A stretch of DNA of 64,000 nucleotides from Psettodes erumei (Eukaryota > Chordata > Actinopteri > Pleuronectiformes > Psettodidae), in assembly GCA_016785225.1 (NCBI GenBank), contig JAFBJZ010000866.1, positions 423,501 through 487,500 on the forward strand. The letters are read 5' to 3'. The position numbers and the translations under genes were made by a program. Below are positions 11,076-23,000 of the stretch, piece after piece. Positions within the stretch are counted from its first letter, which is position 1. Every line of letters starts with the position of its first letter. A model generated the notes under the pieces. It was not told the origin of the DNA. It ran no database searches and saw only the letters and a program-made list of their open reading frames with translations.

Positions 11076-11480
11076 GAAACACTACTAAAGCAGCTGTGAA
11101 CTGTCACTGGTGTTGAGACGACTTTGTTGAAATGAATGTGAGTCGAACGTGTCTTTAGTGTGTTTTCTAACTTGTTGTGTACTTGTTGTGTTGTTCATTC
11201 ACTTTTGAAATTCACACAGTCTTGTGAAAGGACGTTAGATGTGAGTCTACTCACTCACATCTTTGTGGTCAAACATCAGTTGTGAGACATTTTGTCGTAC
11301 TGCTTTGTGTAGGCTGTGCATGTGTGCAAGGAAACATAAAGACCACAGACTGTGGGTTGGAGCATCTCCTGTCCTCTGGTGCAGTGAGTTTCTGTCTCAC
11401 ATCGACTCTGGACACGTCTGTGATATCAGCGCACAGTGTGTGTTTGTGTGTGTGAACTCGGATCAGGTTTTCTGGACAAC

Positions 11481-12543
11481 ATGCTGCTCTTTGGTCTGCT
11501 GTGTCTCCTCCTGTGCTGGATTCAGGCTGCAAACTTCGTGAAGGTGAGACACAGAAAACGTTTACAATAAAGTTTCCTAATTCATCCTGAATCAAATCTG
11601 AAGTCTTCAAATGACCCGTGTGAATTAGCTGACATCATTCTACATGTAGAATTTGTCTGCGCATTTCGATTCCTCATTTTCTTCCAATGACGAATTCCTA
11701 ATCATAGTGTTTACGTTAATAAGCACATTGTGTTTTCAGTACACAACGTGTGTGTCATGACCGTCCTGTCTGTTTTCCTGTCAGATCCCTGACGGCGTCT
11801 TTCCACGACAGCCCATCCAGGCCATTCCACTGAACCGCGTTGAAAATGCTGTTGACGACATGTACTTTGGCTGCAACCACATCATGGAAAAAATGGTCCA
11901 AAAAAAATACTTTGAAAAAGAGAACAATGGAGAATTTGCTAACGTGTGGAAACAAGCAGAGAGCTGTACAAACAGAAATTTAAAAGAGAGAGAAAAGGGG
12001 GACGAGTCTCTGACCAAAGCGCACATGCACGCGATCTGTGCTTATACAGCTCAGGGTTTTCACAAGATCTTCAATGATCACGTCCGGGAGAACAAAACCC
12101 TGTACACCAGTTCCTTCAAGTTTCACTACTTACACTTCTGGCTGACGTCCGCTGTGCAGATCCTCAGTGACAACAGGAAGTGTGAGACCACGTACCGCAG
12201 AACCACAGTTCTGTTCAGGGGCAAGCCCAACCAGATCATTCGCTTTGGTCAGTTTGCCTCCAGCTCTTTCCATCCCAACCTCATCAAGTTTGGCAGTGAC
12301 ACCTGCTTTAAGATTCAAACCTGTTCAGGAGCTTACCTGAAAAATTATTCAAGGCTCAGAAAGACAGAGGAGGAGGTGCTCATCCCACCCTATGAGCTGT
12401 TTAAGATCATGAAGAGTCGTCCTGTTGCAGAGCTGAGTGACTGTAAAGTGGTCCACGTTCTGCAGAGCGTTGGAGTTGAGAGCACGCTGAACTGCAGAGC
12501 AGCGTTCCCGCCAGGTTCCTCTTCACCTGGGAGAGCAAACTGA
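11481..12543 (+). CDS. Secreted mono-ADP-ribosyltransferase (ART family)
   Basis: Arginine-specific ecto-ADP-ribosyltransferase, which transfers ADP-ribose from NAD+ to target proteins outside the cell. Exon 1 (11481-11543) encodes a hydrophobic signal peptide (MLLFGLLCLLLCW). Exon 2 (11785-12543) carries the whole catalytic domain, the usual two-part ART layout; total 273 residues. The R-S-EXE triad is visible: Arg166 in VLFRGK, the serines at about 180-182 in FASSS, and EEE at 216-218 before VLIPPYE. Cysteines for the usual disulfides are present. The C-terminus (SSPGRAN) has no hydrophobic GPI-attachment tail, so the product looks secreted, like ART5, rather than anchored like ART1-4. It stands alone between MYBL1 and WDR33. 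The exact orthologue cannot be named; fish have many lineage-specific ART copies. Confidence 0.88.
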
Positions 12544-12675
12544 AAACACCTGTTTATGTGCATTTTAACCTTTTCCTTCAAGTGCATCCATGAATATTAA
12601 TACTGGCTATTTGTGATGATGATTTTAGAACGATCTGCTTTTCTACTGAACATCGAAGGAATGTTTTCTTTATAA

Positions 12676-12681
12676 AATAAA
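12676..12681 (+). promoter_or_regulatory. ART polyadenylation signal
   Basis: AATAAA about 130 bases after the ART stop. Confidence 0.65.
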
Positions 12682-13149
12682 TCAGCTTTTCTTCCAGCAA
12701 CAATGTGGGCTTTGCTTTGTTTTCTCCGCCCTCTGTGACACGAGGAGCGGATCTTTTTAACACAGCGACCTCTCCTGGAACATTTGGGCTCTTCAGCTCG
12801 GCCACGAAATCAACATTATTGATGGGCCACAGCTCATTAGGTAGCAAAGAAAAAATAACATTAATGTGATAACGTAATTACAAACATCTAAGACAAACAG
12901 AGGGTTGATGCATCCACCAGATTTTGCAGAATTAAATAAAATTAATAAATAAAATGAATCAGGTGATTAATGGAGGCTCGTCGTGAACCTCCGGCGGAGT
13001 GTTGGGGAACAGATCTGAATTTACGAGGGGAAAGTCGTAGAGTTTCGAGTTTATGTTCGTAAATCGGTGGCTTTGCATATAAAACTCAGTTTCCCAGAAT
13101 CCGTAGCGCAATGACGCCACGAACTCCCGCCCGTTGTGAAAATCTCCCG

Positions 13150-13346
13150 GCATGCTTTTCTGCGGGGCCGAGAAGAAGAAGCGTCATGATGGAGTCCGCT
13201 GGCGGCTGAGGGAAAGACACGCTTCCTTTGGACTCAGTGTGAGAGCTCCATGTTCCGACAGAGACGATTGTTCCGGACCGAAGAGAGAAGCCGCTCCATG
13301 ACACGCACATAGATCTCACTCGTTCCTTCTGCTGCGGACACTGTCG
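13150..13346 (+). promoter_or_regulatory. Probable WDR33 promoter and non-coding first exon
   Basis: CpG-rich stretch ending in a strong 5' splice site (13347). No TATA box seen, as expected for a housekeeping gene. Placement is an inference. Confidence 0.4.
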
Positions 13347-14940
13347 GTGAGTCCCGGGACCGTAGCGCGTAGTTACTGTAGCGACCGGGCCGCCATTAAA
13401 CTCCGACTGCAGAACAAAACGGAGAACCGCGACCCGCGGCGGAGCCCGGCGCCGTCCGCCGGGTTGTTTGGTCAGAACTCCGCATTCAAGGCTCCTACCG
13501 CGTTCGGAGCGTCGAGCCGGACCCGCGGAGCGTCTCCAAACTGCCGGCGGTTAGCATGCTAGCAGGGTTAGCCGCTCGAGCTAACGTCGTTAGCAGCAGC
13601 GTCCGGGCGTTAGGAGCGTGAATGACTCCAAACAAAACGCAGCCGGGAGCAGAGAGTCGCGGTGTCGCACCTGGAAACCCGACTCTGAGTCGGAACCTGC
13701 CAGCGGTCCGTTCGGGCTCGCTGCTGGAGCGGTAGCTCCGTGTTAGCTTCGTGCAGGGAACCTCGTGCTGCGGACGGTTCGGTTTCCCACAATAACACCA
13801 ACACGCCTGGGACCCGGTGACCGAGTCACGGCCGTTTTACTCGGTACCACGTGTAAACTCAGCGGTTCTGTTCTCATTGAGACTTCCATCAGATCCACGT
13901 CTGTGGGTTGTTCAGTTACATGTGTGGGTCTGTCAGTGACTTTAATGTTGTCTCCACTTTGTGTCGATGTTGTGTTGAAGTGTTGTCTCTTCCTTCGGGC
14001 CAAATTAAAGTGATTAACGTGTTTTAACAGCGCAGTTCTCCAGATGTTAGGAAATTAATGTTGTCTGTTTGTACTTGAGGGGATTAAGTTCAGGTGGAGG
14101 TTCCACCAGGTTCTGACCCCTTCTGTGTTGCTGTTGTTGTAATTTGTGTATCAGGTAACACAACATGTGTTAGTCTGAGTGGTGGAGCTGCACAGTGCAG
14201 GGAAAGATGACACTCTGACGCTGCACACACCTGAGCAGTGTGTGTTATTTACACCTGGAGAATATATATTATTGTGACACTGTCACATGACGGCGATCGT
14301 GCTCAGTGTGGTACCGGTCTGACTTGTGTTGACATGTGGGTCAGGGTCCGACAGACCCACACTGACGCAGCGATGGTTGTGAGTTTGAGAGAACTGTGTG
14401 TGTCACAGCTGCTTTGTCTGAAAAGTTTTACATGGCAGGAGGAGACCCAGAGTTCTGGTTCTGGCCCAACAGGTTCTGATCCCGTTGAAGTTCTTCTTTC
14501 GTGGGTCTTCACACAGTCCGAGGGTTTGAAAGTGTTTCTGGTTAAACGAGACAGCTTCTTGTCTTTGTGTCCTCCTCACCACAGATGGATTTATTGTGCG
14601 TTCTTTGCCGTCTTTGTCATGTCACTGTGTTTTATCGGACCTGTTTACACAGTGTCTCGCACTGAAGCTCAGTCTTGTGGACCAGGTCCGGGTCTGTCTC
14701 ATGAGGCCTGTGGGTTTTCTGTCAGGATGGATCTGACGACTCTGGTCTGCTTCCCGTCGTAGTGGGTGTAGTTTACTGATCTGAGGTCTGTAAAAATTTA
14801 ATAATCTCCAGGATTATTCCACGATGTGGCTTCAGTAATCCAGGTCTTCTCATCAAAGACTGCTCCGACTTGATGATCTGGACCGAACGCCCGCCCGACT
14901 AACCGCCCGGTCTCCCTGCCCGCAGGGTTAGCTGGTCACC

Positions 14941-17900
14941 ATGGCGACGGACATCGGCTCGCCGCAGCGGTTCTTTCACATGCCGCGTTTCCAGCATCAG
15001 GCGCCGCGTCAGGTTTTCTACAAGAGGCCGGACTTCGCTCAGCAGCAGGCCATGCAGCAGCTCACCTTCGACGGCAAGCGCATGAGGAAGGCCGTGAACC
15101 GCAAAACCATCGACTACAACCCGTCTGTCATCAGATACCTGGAGGTAACTCACCTGTAAACTTTATTTAAACCCCCCAGATAGCTGTGCAGGTGTTTAGC
15201 GTGTTTGAATTTCGTGCTTTGTGCGCTCGCTGCATGAGTTTGACAGTTGGACTGTGTGTCTCTGTCCTGTGAGACGAGTGTTCGGTCCAAAGGCTGCTGG
15301 GCTGGAGGACAGAACCAGAACCGTCCCAACTTTCTGGTTCTGGTTTAACTGGTCTGGTTTTCTTCTCATCTGTAATTGTGTTTATGTCTGTAGTTGTTGT
15401 GTTGTTGTCTCACCAGCTGCTGCAGTTTCATGGCAGGACATCTGGTAAAAAACACCAGACTGTCAGCTGACATTGTGTTCTGAACCCCCTGTTGTACCTG
15501 ACAGGGGTGTGCAGGTGGAAAAATGAAACCCACTCTCTGTGTTTTCTATTCAGAACCGTCTGTGGCAGCGAGACCATCGCGACTTCAGAGCCATCCAGCC
15601 GGACGCGGGGTTTTATAATGACGTGAGTAAATGCAACACAACCACAGATGTTCACAGTGGACACACAGGAGGTCACACCTGGTCCAAACTGCCTGGTATC
15701 TGCACACACCCGGGTTTACTGAGCCGACGGTGAAGTTCTGCAGAGATCACAAGAGGAAGGAGTCGTTTGTCATGAACTGAACCCTCCTGCTGTTCTCTGT
15801 GGTCGCAGCTCGTCCCTCCTCTCGGCATGTTGAACAACCCGATGAACGCCGTCACCACCAAGTTCGTCCGAACCTCCACCAACAAAGTGAAATGTCCAGT
15901 GTTCGTCATCAGGGTAAGCTGCCGCGTCACTTCCAGTTTGTGTTAATCCACCTGTTGCGCTCGGCCACGTGCTGCAGAAGGAAATAAAGCGATGAGACTT
16001 TCGAGGAACGTTATCGTGATGCGGCCGTGAACTCTGGGCCTGGACCCGGCGAGTGACGCTGACCTGTGGTTCTGTCTCCAGTGGACTCCTGAAGGCCGTC
16101 GCCTGGTCACCGGAGCCTCCAGTGGAGAGTTCACTCTGTGGAACGGACTCACCTTCAACTTTGAGACCATTTTACAGGTAAACGCTGACACCGACCGACT
16201 CGCACTCTGACCCAACAGAACCGCTGTCACCTTATTCTGAACCTTTGAATCTGTTTGAACTTCCACATTTAACACCCTCCTCCTGGTCTGTTCTGTCCCC
16301 CCCGCAGGCCCACGACAGTCCGGTCCGCGCCATGACCTGGTCTCATAACGACATGTGGATGCTGACGGCGGACCACAGCGGCTACGTGAAGTATTGGCAG
16401 TCCAACATGAACAACGTCAAGATGTTCCAGGCTCACAAGGAGGCCATTAGAGAAGCCAGGTTTATACTCAATCTACCATTTTCTGTAGTTAACTCGAGTC
16501 CCTGTTGTTTACTCTCGGTGCCGCAGTACCACGCTGCGGCCGCGCGGGGGCGCTGCCTCACGTTGTTGTCGCGGTCGATTAATGACAGATGTACGTGTGT
16601 GCTTTTGCAACACTGCAGTGATCTGTTGTTGATATTCTACCTGATGTGGCTGATGAGCTGTTTATCTGTGTGTACACTGACGGTTCACTGTGTTGAATAA
16701 AGTCATCAATCATTTAACTGGTTTGGGTAGGCCCAGTGCTGCGGGTGGAGAGGAGGGTGGTGCTCAGAACAAATCAATAAAGGCCCAGGGTTTGACTTTG
16801 ACCAATAAAGTTTTAGTTTAATAAAGTGAATAAAGCTCCTGCACACAGTCACACTGCTGCTGCTCTGCAGACATTAAATAAAGGTTTGACATACAAAGCC
16901 ACACGCTAACACCGAGCGTTAACGCCCCGCCCCAGAAGCTAACGCCCCGTCTTTTTTCTGTTAAAGTTGGACCCGACTAACGAAACTGACTTTTAGTCGA
17001 GGAACTCTGGAGCCTTCGTTTCCCAGAACGCAACCGCAGGATTAGGATTACCTGTCGCGTCCTTCGGCCTCCACGCCTCCAGTTTGTAACGGGCCGCATG
17101 TGAGATGCGTGTAGACTGATAGCGCCGCTGTAACATCATCACTACCTGTGTTCAGCAGGACGATTCCCGGATTTTTATGCGTGAAGTCGCCTGTACGGTG
17201 TGATGTCATCCAGTACCGCACACCTGGCTCCCCTAGTTTGCGGCGTTGTGTTGTTCTGCCTCAGTTTGCAAGGTGTTCCTGTTATTCTGGCCACCTCCTG
17301 GTACCTTGGTCTGTATCTTGTACTCGTATCGCTGTGAACGACAACACTACCCATGAGCCTCGGCGCTCCCTCTGTGGTGCCGCTGTCCTGACCGGGACCT
17401 GGACCAGGTGTTACGCACCTGTAACAGAACTTTAGTCTCAGTCAGACCGTTTCCTGGAGCTGTAGAGTAATGACACTCTGTGGAAGTCTGCAGCTGCCAA
17501 TGTTCAAGGTGATCCAGTTTAAGTACTTTATAATATACCGGTGTCAGTATCACGTGTAATTGTGTATTTGTAACGTGAATTTAATCAGAAACGGTTTAAA
17601 AATGGTTTTAAAGTCGTGATTGATGCGGTTTTCTGTTTGATGTAATGATTTACGTTTAATATTGGCACCTGTCTCAGTTTCAGGACTTAGCCTAGCTTAG
17701 CACAAACACTGGAAGCCAGGGGAAACTGTTAGCCTAGCTTAGCACAAACACTGGAACCTGTGGAAACTGTTAGCCTAGCTTAGCACAAACACTGGAAGCC
17801 AGGGGAAACTGTTAGCCTATCTTAGCACAAACACAAAGCCAGGGGAACTGTTAGCCTAGCGTAGCATGCACATTTGTAATGGGTGTTGAAGGGGAAAGAG

Positions 17901-20042
17901 AGACAGACTGGGGGGGTCGGGGGGGTTAGTTCATGTGTATTGATTGTGATCCCAGTGAGATTTATATTTAATGTCTGTTAACTTTGATGTCAGGAAGCAG
18001 CAAGTGAAACAACATGGGACACTGAAGGGGGGGGGTCTTCAGCTGTGTTGTGGTGTTACAGAGGCGTGTGTGTGTGTGTGTTACACTAACAACAAATAAT
18101 TTAAATGAGCAGCTGACAGGACGTTTGACATCAGAGATGTTAATCTCACTGCAGCTGTTCATTCGTTATTTATTGTTGAGCATCACTTCTTGGTTTTAGG
18201 GATTATCAGGCTTCAGATTATTATTTTCATGATTTGACCCAAGTGTAATTATATTAAACATAATTAAACATCAGGTCAGAGTCCTCAGTGTGCTGGGTTT
18301 AGGGCCCAGAGCCCGGTTCTGACTGTTCACTGTGATTCAGGTTTAGCGATCTGTGTTTTCACTGCGACTTCCTCACATCTTAACACCATGACCTCCGACC
18401 TTTACGGCCTCCGAGTGTAGAACCGGTCCCGTTTGGACCGACGCGCCTCAGTTCACTTAGAGACGTTCCCACGGTCTTCATCAGCTTCATCTTCATCATT
18501 TTAGACGTTTTGATCAGCAGGTTTTTGACTTGTGGATCAGAACCAACGTGTTTTGTTGAAACTAGAGTTTGTAACGTTAGAACCAAACCGCTTTCACATT
18601 AAAGGAGAGTAAGTTGTGTTATTTACACTGTTGTTGCTTTATGTGCGTTTGACCCACAACAACACCTCAGACTGGATTTCCTGAATATTGATCATGTGAC
18701 GGGCGTGTGCGGTGACGTGAAAGGCCCGTACGGAGCGTTCTGGTTCTGTTCTGGTGTCGGTTCGGTCCGCTCCTCAGTCCAGAAGCTGCGAGTGATTGTT
18801 GCTCTGATTATTGACGCAGTTGTCGATTGATTTTGTGTCTTTTAAGCTCTAGCTGTAGAAAGTAAATGATGAACAGAAAAAGTACTGCGTGTAGAAGTAT
18901 AAAAAATACTAAAGTACTACTTAAAGTAAGACGTTCCAGGTAGTTTCTCCCCACCTGATGTAACTGAGACCCGACTGCACCACAAACATGTTGTCGTCTC
19001 TTTGTGCAGTTGTGTTGTGCGATCAGCTCGTGAGTTGTGTTAGTGCAGCGAGGATCCAGCAGGTGGAGACATTTAGATTCTGAGATGAATTCAAACGTTG
19101 AGCAAAGAAGAAACAAGATGAAAAATATAAAACCAGATTAGGAATAAAAAACTGCTAATTAATCCTAATTAAATTCAATCCAGTTCCAAAGCAGGGAACA
19201 CGTAATCTGAGGCTCCATGTGTTACTGTACATCAGTGTGTTTGATGTGAAATAATGAGATTAATGATTCCATGTATAATAATATATATTAACATTATATA
19301 ATCAGGATGTGGGAAAGCGACGCTTCTGCAGTAAAGTTTGTATTAACATTTATTCAGATTTAATTTCCTCCTGTCAGAAGTAGAGCTCGATCAATCAGTC
19401 AGCTGATTAGTTCATTGACAGATGGAGGAGATGGATGGATCAACAGATAAATCAATAACGAAGGTGATCGGACCGTTGAGCGGTTCTGGTTCTCAACGGT
19501 GACGTGAACCGGTTTGAAAAAGCTTGAGACATCATCTCATTTCATCTCAGCGGAATATTAAAATTAATATTAATTTTAACTGTTTGAAAACTGATCAATA
19601 ATCAATACGGTCGCCAATGAATTTCTTGTTTTGATGCGAGCGGAGCTCGTTCACGGCGGCCCCGTTCACACCGAGAGAACCGAGCCATCCTCCTCTCCGC
19701 CGGTTCCGGTCCAGTCGCTGACTCTGTTCTCGTCTTGTCCAGTTTCTCTCCCACAGACAATAAGTTCGCCACCTGTTCGGACGACGGGACCGTTCGTATC
19801 TGGGACTTCCTGCGCTGCCACGAGGAGAAGATCCTCCGAGGTACGGACCTGGTTTCATGGGGGGACGGGGAGAACCAGAACTTTACCTGAACAGTTTGTT
19901 CTAGATGGACCTGAGACGGCTCGGTTGCTTTTTAAAGAAGAACAGTTGATAAAAGATGGGAGCTGGTTTTAACCCACACACTCAGACGACCTTTGACCTC
20001 TGACCTGTGTCTTTACAGAGAGGAGGGAAGTGATTTTACATT

Positions 20043-20079
<37 letters not shown>

Positions 20080-23000
20080 GTCATGGTGCTGATGTGAAGT
20101 GTGTGGACTGGCATCCCACTAAGGGTCTGGTGGTCTCTGGCAGTAAAGACAGTCAACAGCCGATCAAGTTCTGGGACCCAAAGGCCGGACAGAGTCTGGC
20201 CACACTGTGAGTCCGTCAAACAACACACACACTGACACACACTAACAGCTTCAGAACCAGAACCATGATGATGATTTAAGGTTCTGAAGAACGTTGTCTC
20301 GTCTGTCTGTCTTTCTGCCCCCCCCCCAGTCACGCACATAAAAACACGGTGATGGAGGTGAAGTGGAACCTGAATGGTAATTGGCTGCTGACGGCGTCAC
20401 GTGACCACCTGTGTAAACTGTTTGACATCAGAAACCTGAAGGAAGAGCTGCAGGTGTTCAGAGGACACAAGAAGGAGGCCACAGGTGAGAGGGGAGCTAC
20501 CTGTCCAGGTGTAGGAGATGATAAGCGTTCAGACTGAGGAGAACCAGGCGAGGAGACGCAAAATCCTCCATGTTTGTTTCATTCCTGTCTCCTGCTGTAA
20601 AAAACGTTTTGTTTCCACTAATAAAATGTGTCTCGAGTAGGTTTAATATTTTAAATGAGGTCGGATCCTGGACCGATCAGAGTGTGGACCGCCTGAACAC
20701 CTGTGACCTGAGCTGTTGTGTGTCCTCAGCTGTGGCCTGGCATCCCGTCCATGAAGGCCTGTTCGCCAGTGGAGGTTCTGATGGTTCTCTGCTCTTCTGG
20801 CACACTGGGTGAGAAGATACTTAACCTGAAACTGACCCAGACTGTTGTTCCTGTGCGTTCGATGTTCTGGTCGGTTCCTCGGCTCACTGGTTCGGGTGTT
20901 TGTCAGGGTGGAGAAGGAGGTGGGAGGGATGGAGATGGCCCACGAGGGGATGATCTGGAGTCTGGCCTGGCACCCGCTGGGTCACATCCTGTGCTCCGGC
21001 TCCAACGACCACACCAGTAAATTCTGGACGAGGAATCGACCTGGCGACAAGATGAGAGACCGCTACAACCTGAACCTGCTGCCCGGGATGTCGGAGGACG
21101 GCGTGGAGTACGGTAAGCCGCGGACGAGGAGAGCAGGAACGCAAACTTTTGCGACTCATTCAAGGCTGACGTGTGCGTTTTTGTTTCAGATGACTTGGAG
21201 CCGAACAGCGTGGCCTCCATCCCCGGCATGGGGATCCCCGAGCAGCTGAAGGCAGCCATGGAACAGGAGCAGAACAGTAGGTCTCGTCCCGGGACGAGGC
21301 GGTGTGTCTCAGGATTCAAGAATAAACATATTGATAAATATAACAAAGCAAACAACATATTGAAGGAAAGGATTTTAAATGTAAAGTTAAAGATTTGAGA
21401 AAAAGTTTTATTTAAAAAATGAAGAGGTCATACAATAACCAGACTTAAGTATGAGCATGTTCTGATCAGTGTTGATTGTTAGTGGTGGTTGAAACGCTGT
21501 CCCACAGTGTTGGTGTTGGGGTCAGTGGCGTTGACTCATCAATGGAATGCTAACAAACTGAATATAATGATGAGCTTCACAGAGGGTCTGCTTCTATGCA
21601 GACGATACCATGTTTCATGTGATCAAAACACAGAGCAGACCTATAACGTCTCGGCTGAAACCTGAAACTGGCTGTGACTGCTTCCTGTTTGTGCTCTTCT
21701 AAAGCTCTTGCAGCGTGTCAGGCATAACGCAGGTGTGCTTGTTGTCTCCAGGTAAAGAGGCAGCTCCCGAGGTGGAGATGTCTATCCCAGGTCTGGACTG
21801 GGGAATGGACGAGGTCATGGGCAAGGACGCCAAGAAGGTCCCTCAGAAAAAAGTCCCGTACGCCAAACCAATCCCAGCGCAGTTCCAACAGGTAACCACC
21901 CGCAGCAGAGCACCTGATCAGCACCCGGCCACACGAAGGACTGTACCTGTCAGGTCTGTAGAAACCGGGTCAGTGCTCAGGGTTGCTGACTGTGAACCTC
22001 TCTGCAGGCCTGGGCGGAGAATAAAGTACCTATGATGCCTCCCTCTGGAGATTTGTCCAAAGACCGGAAGGTGGAGCAGAAATCGGAGGTGAAGAAGAAG
22101 ACTCAGGCGGAGATCGAGCAGGAGATGGCAGCTCTGCAGTACACCAACCCCATGCTGCTGGAGGTCAGAGGCTCCGCCCCTTTCTCTGAAAAAGACCCCC
22201 CCAGCTGTAAATGATGATCTCTGATGTTCTGATCTTCTTCACCTGCAGCAAATGAAGATGGACCGCATCAACCAGATGGGCACCGATGGGAGCATGGGCC
22301 CCCCACAGGGACAGGGCGCTATGCCCCCCTTCCCTGGAGGCTCTGGAGGTCCTGGGGGCCCGATGGCTCCCGGCCAGCAGGGCTTCCCCCCAAACATGCC
22401 TCCTCAACAAATGCCGAGCAACATGGGGCCCCCCATGGGCCCTGGAGGCATGCAGCCCCCTTTCATGCCCCCTGGACAGATGGGGCCACCCTCAGGACCT
22501 CAGGCTCACCAGGGCCCGCCTCAGGGCATGATGGGACCACCAGACATACAAGGACACCAAGGTATGCAGAGACATCCTGGTCCTCCGAGAAACATGGGTC
22601 CCCAAGGGCCTCATGGTATGGGTCCTGGATCCAGAGGGATGCAGGGGCCCCCTGGGGGGATGATGGGTCCAGGGGATCCTCAGGGGCCTCCGTCTCGTGG
22701 GATGCCACCTCAAGGGAGCATGGTGGGCCCCCAAGGTCCAATACAGGGTGGGATGATGGGGCCCCCATCCAGGACACACAGCAACATGCCAAACAACTAT
22801 GGAATGGGCAACATGCAGGGGCCCCCAGGAGGGATGCATGGACCTCCAGGAAATATGCAGGGGCCGGCAGGTAACATGCAAGGACCCCATGGAAACATAC
22901 AGGGCCCCCCTGGCAACATGCACGGACCACATGGGAACATGCAGGGGCCCCCAGGAAACATGCAAGGACCCCATGGTAACATGCAGGGGCCCCCCTATAT

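Larger units (their letters stand above)
12544..14940. other. ART 3'UTR, WDR33 promoter, 5'UTR exon and first intron
   Basis: After the ART poly(A) signal, 13100-13700 is GC- and CpG-rich. A non-coding WDR33 exon probably ends at 13346, where ctgtcg is followed by a good donor gtgagt. 13347 to about 14930 would be intron 1, with the next acceptor just before the start codon at 14941. Open frames here have no recognisable protein content. Confidence 0.55.

Noticed and set aside
16245..16700. Read-through of WDR33 exon 5 as an alternative 3' end
   Set aside because: The frame runs past the donor at 16460 into low-quality hydrophobic sequence. Premature ends are possible but nothing supports one except a distant AATAAA near 16696.
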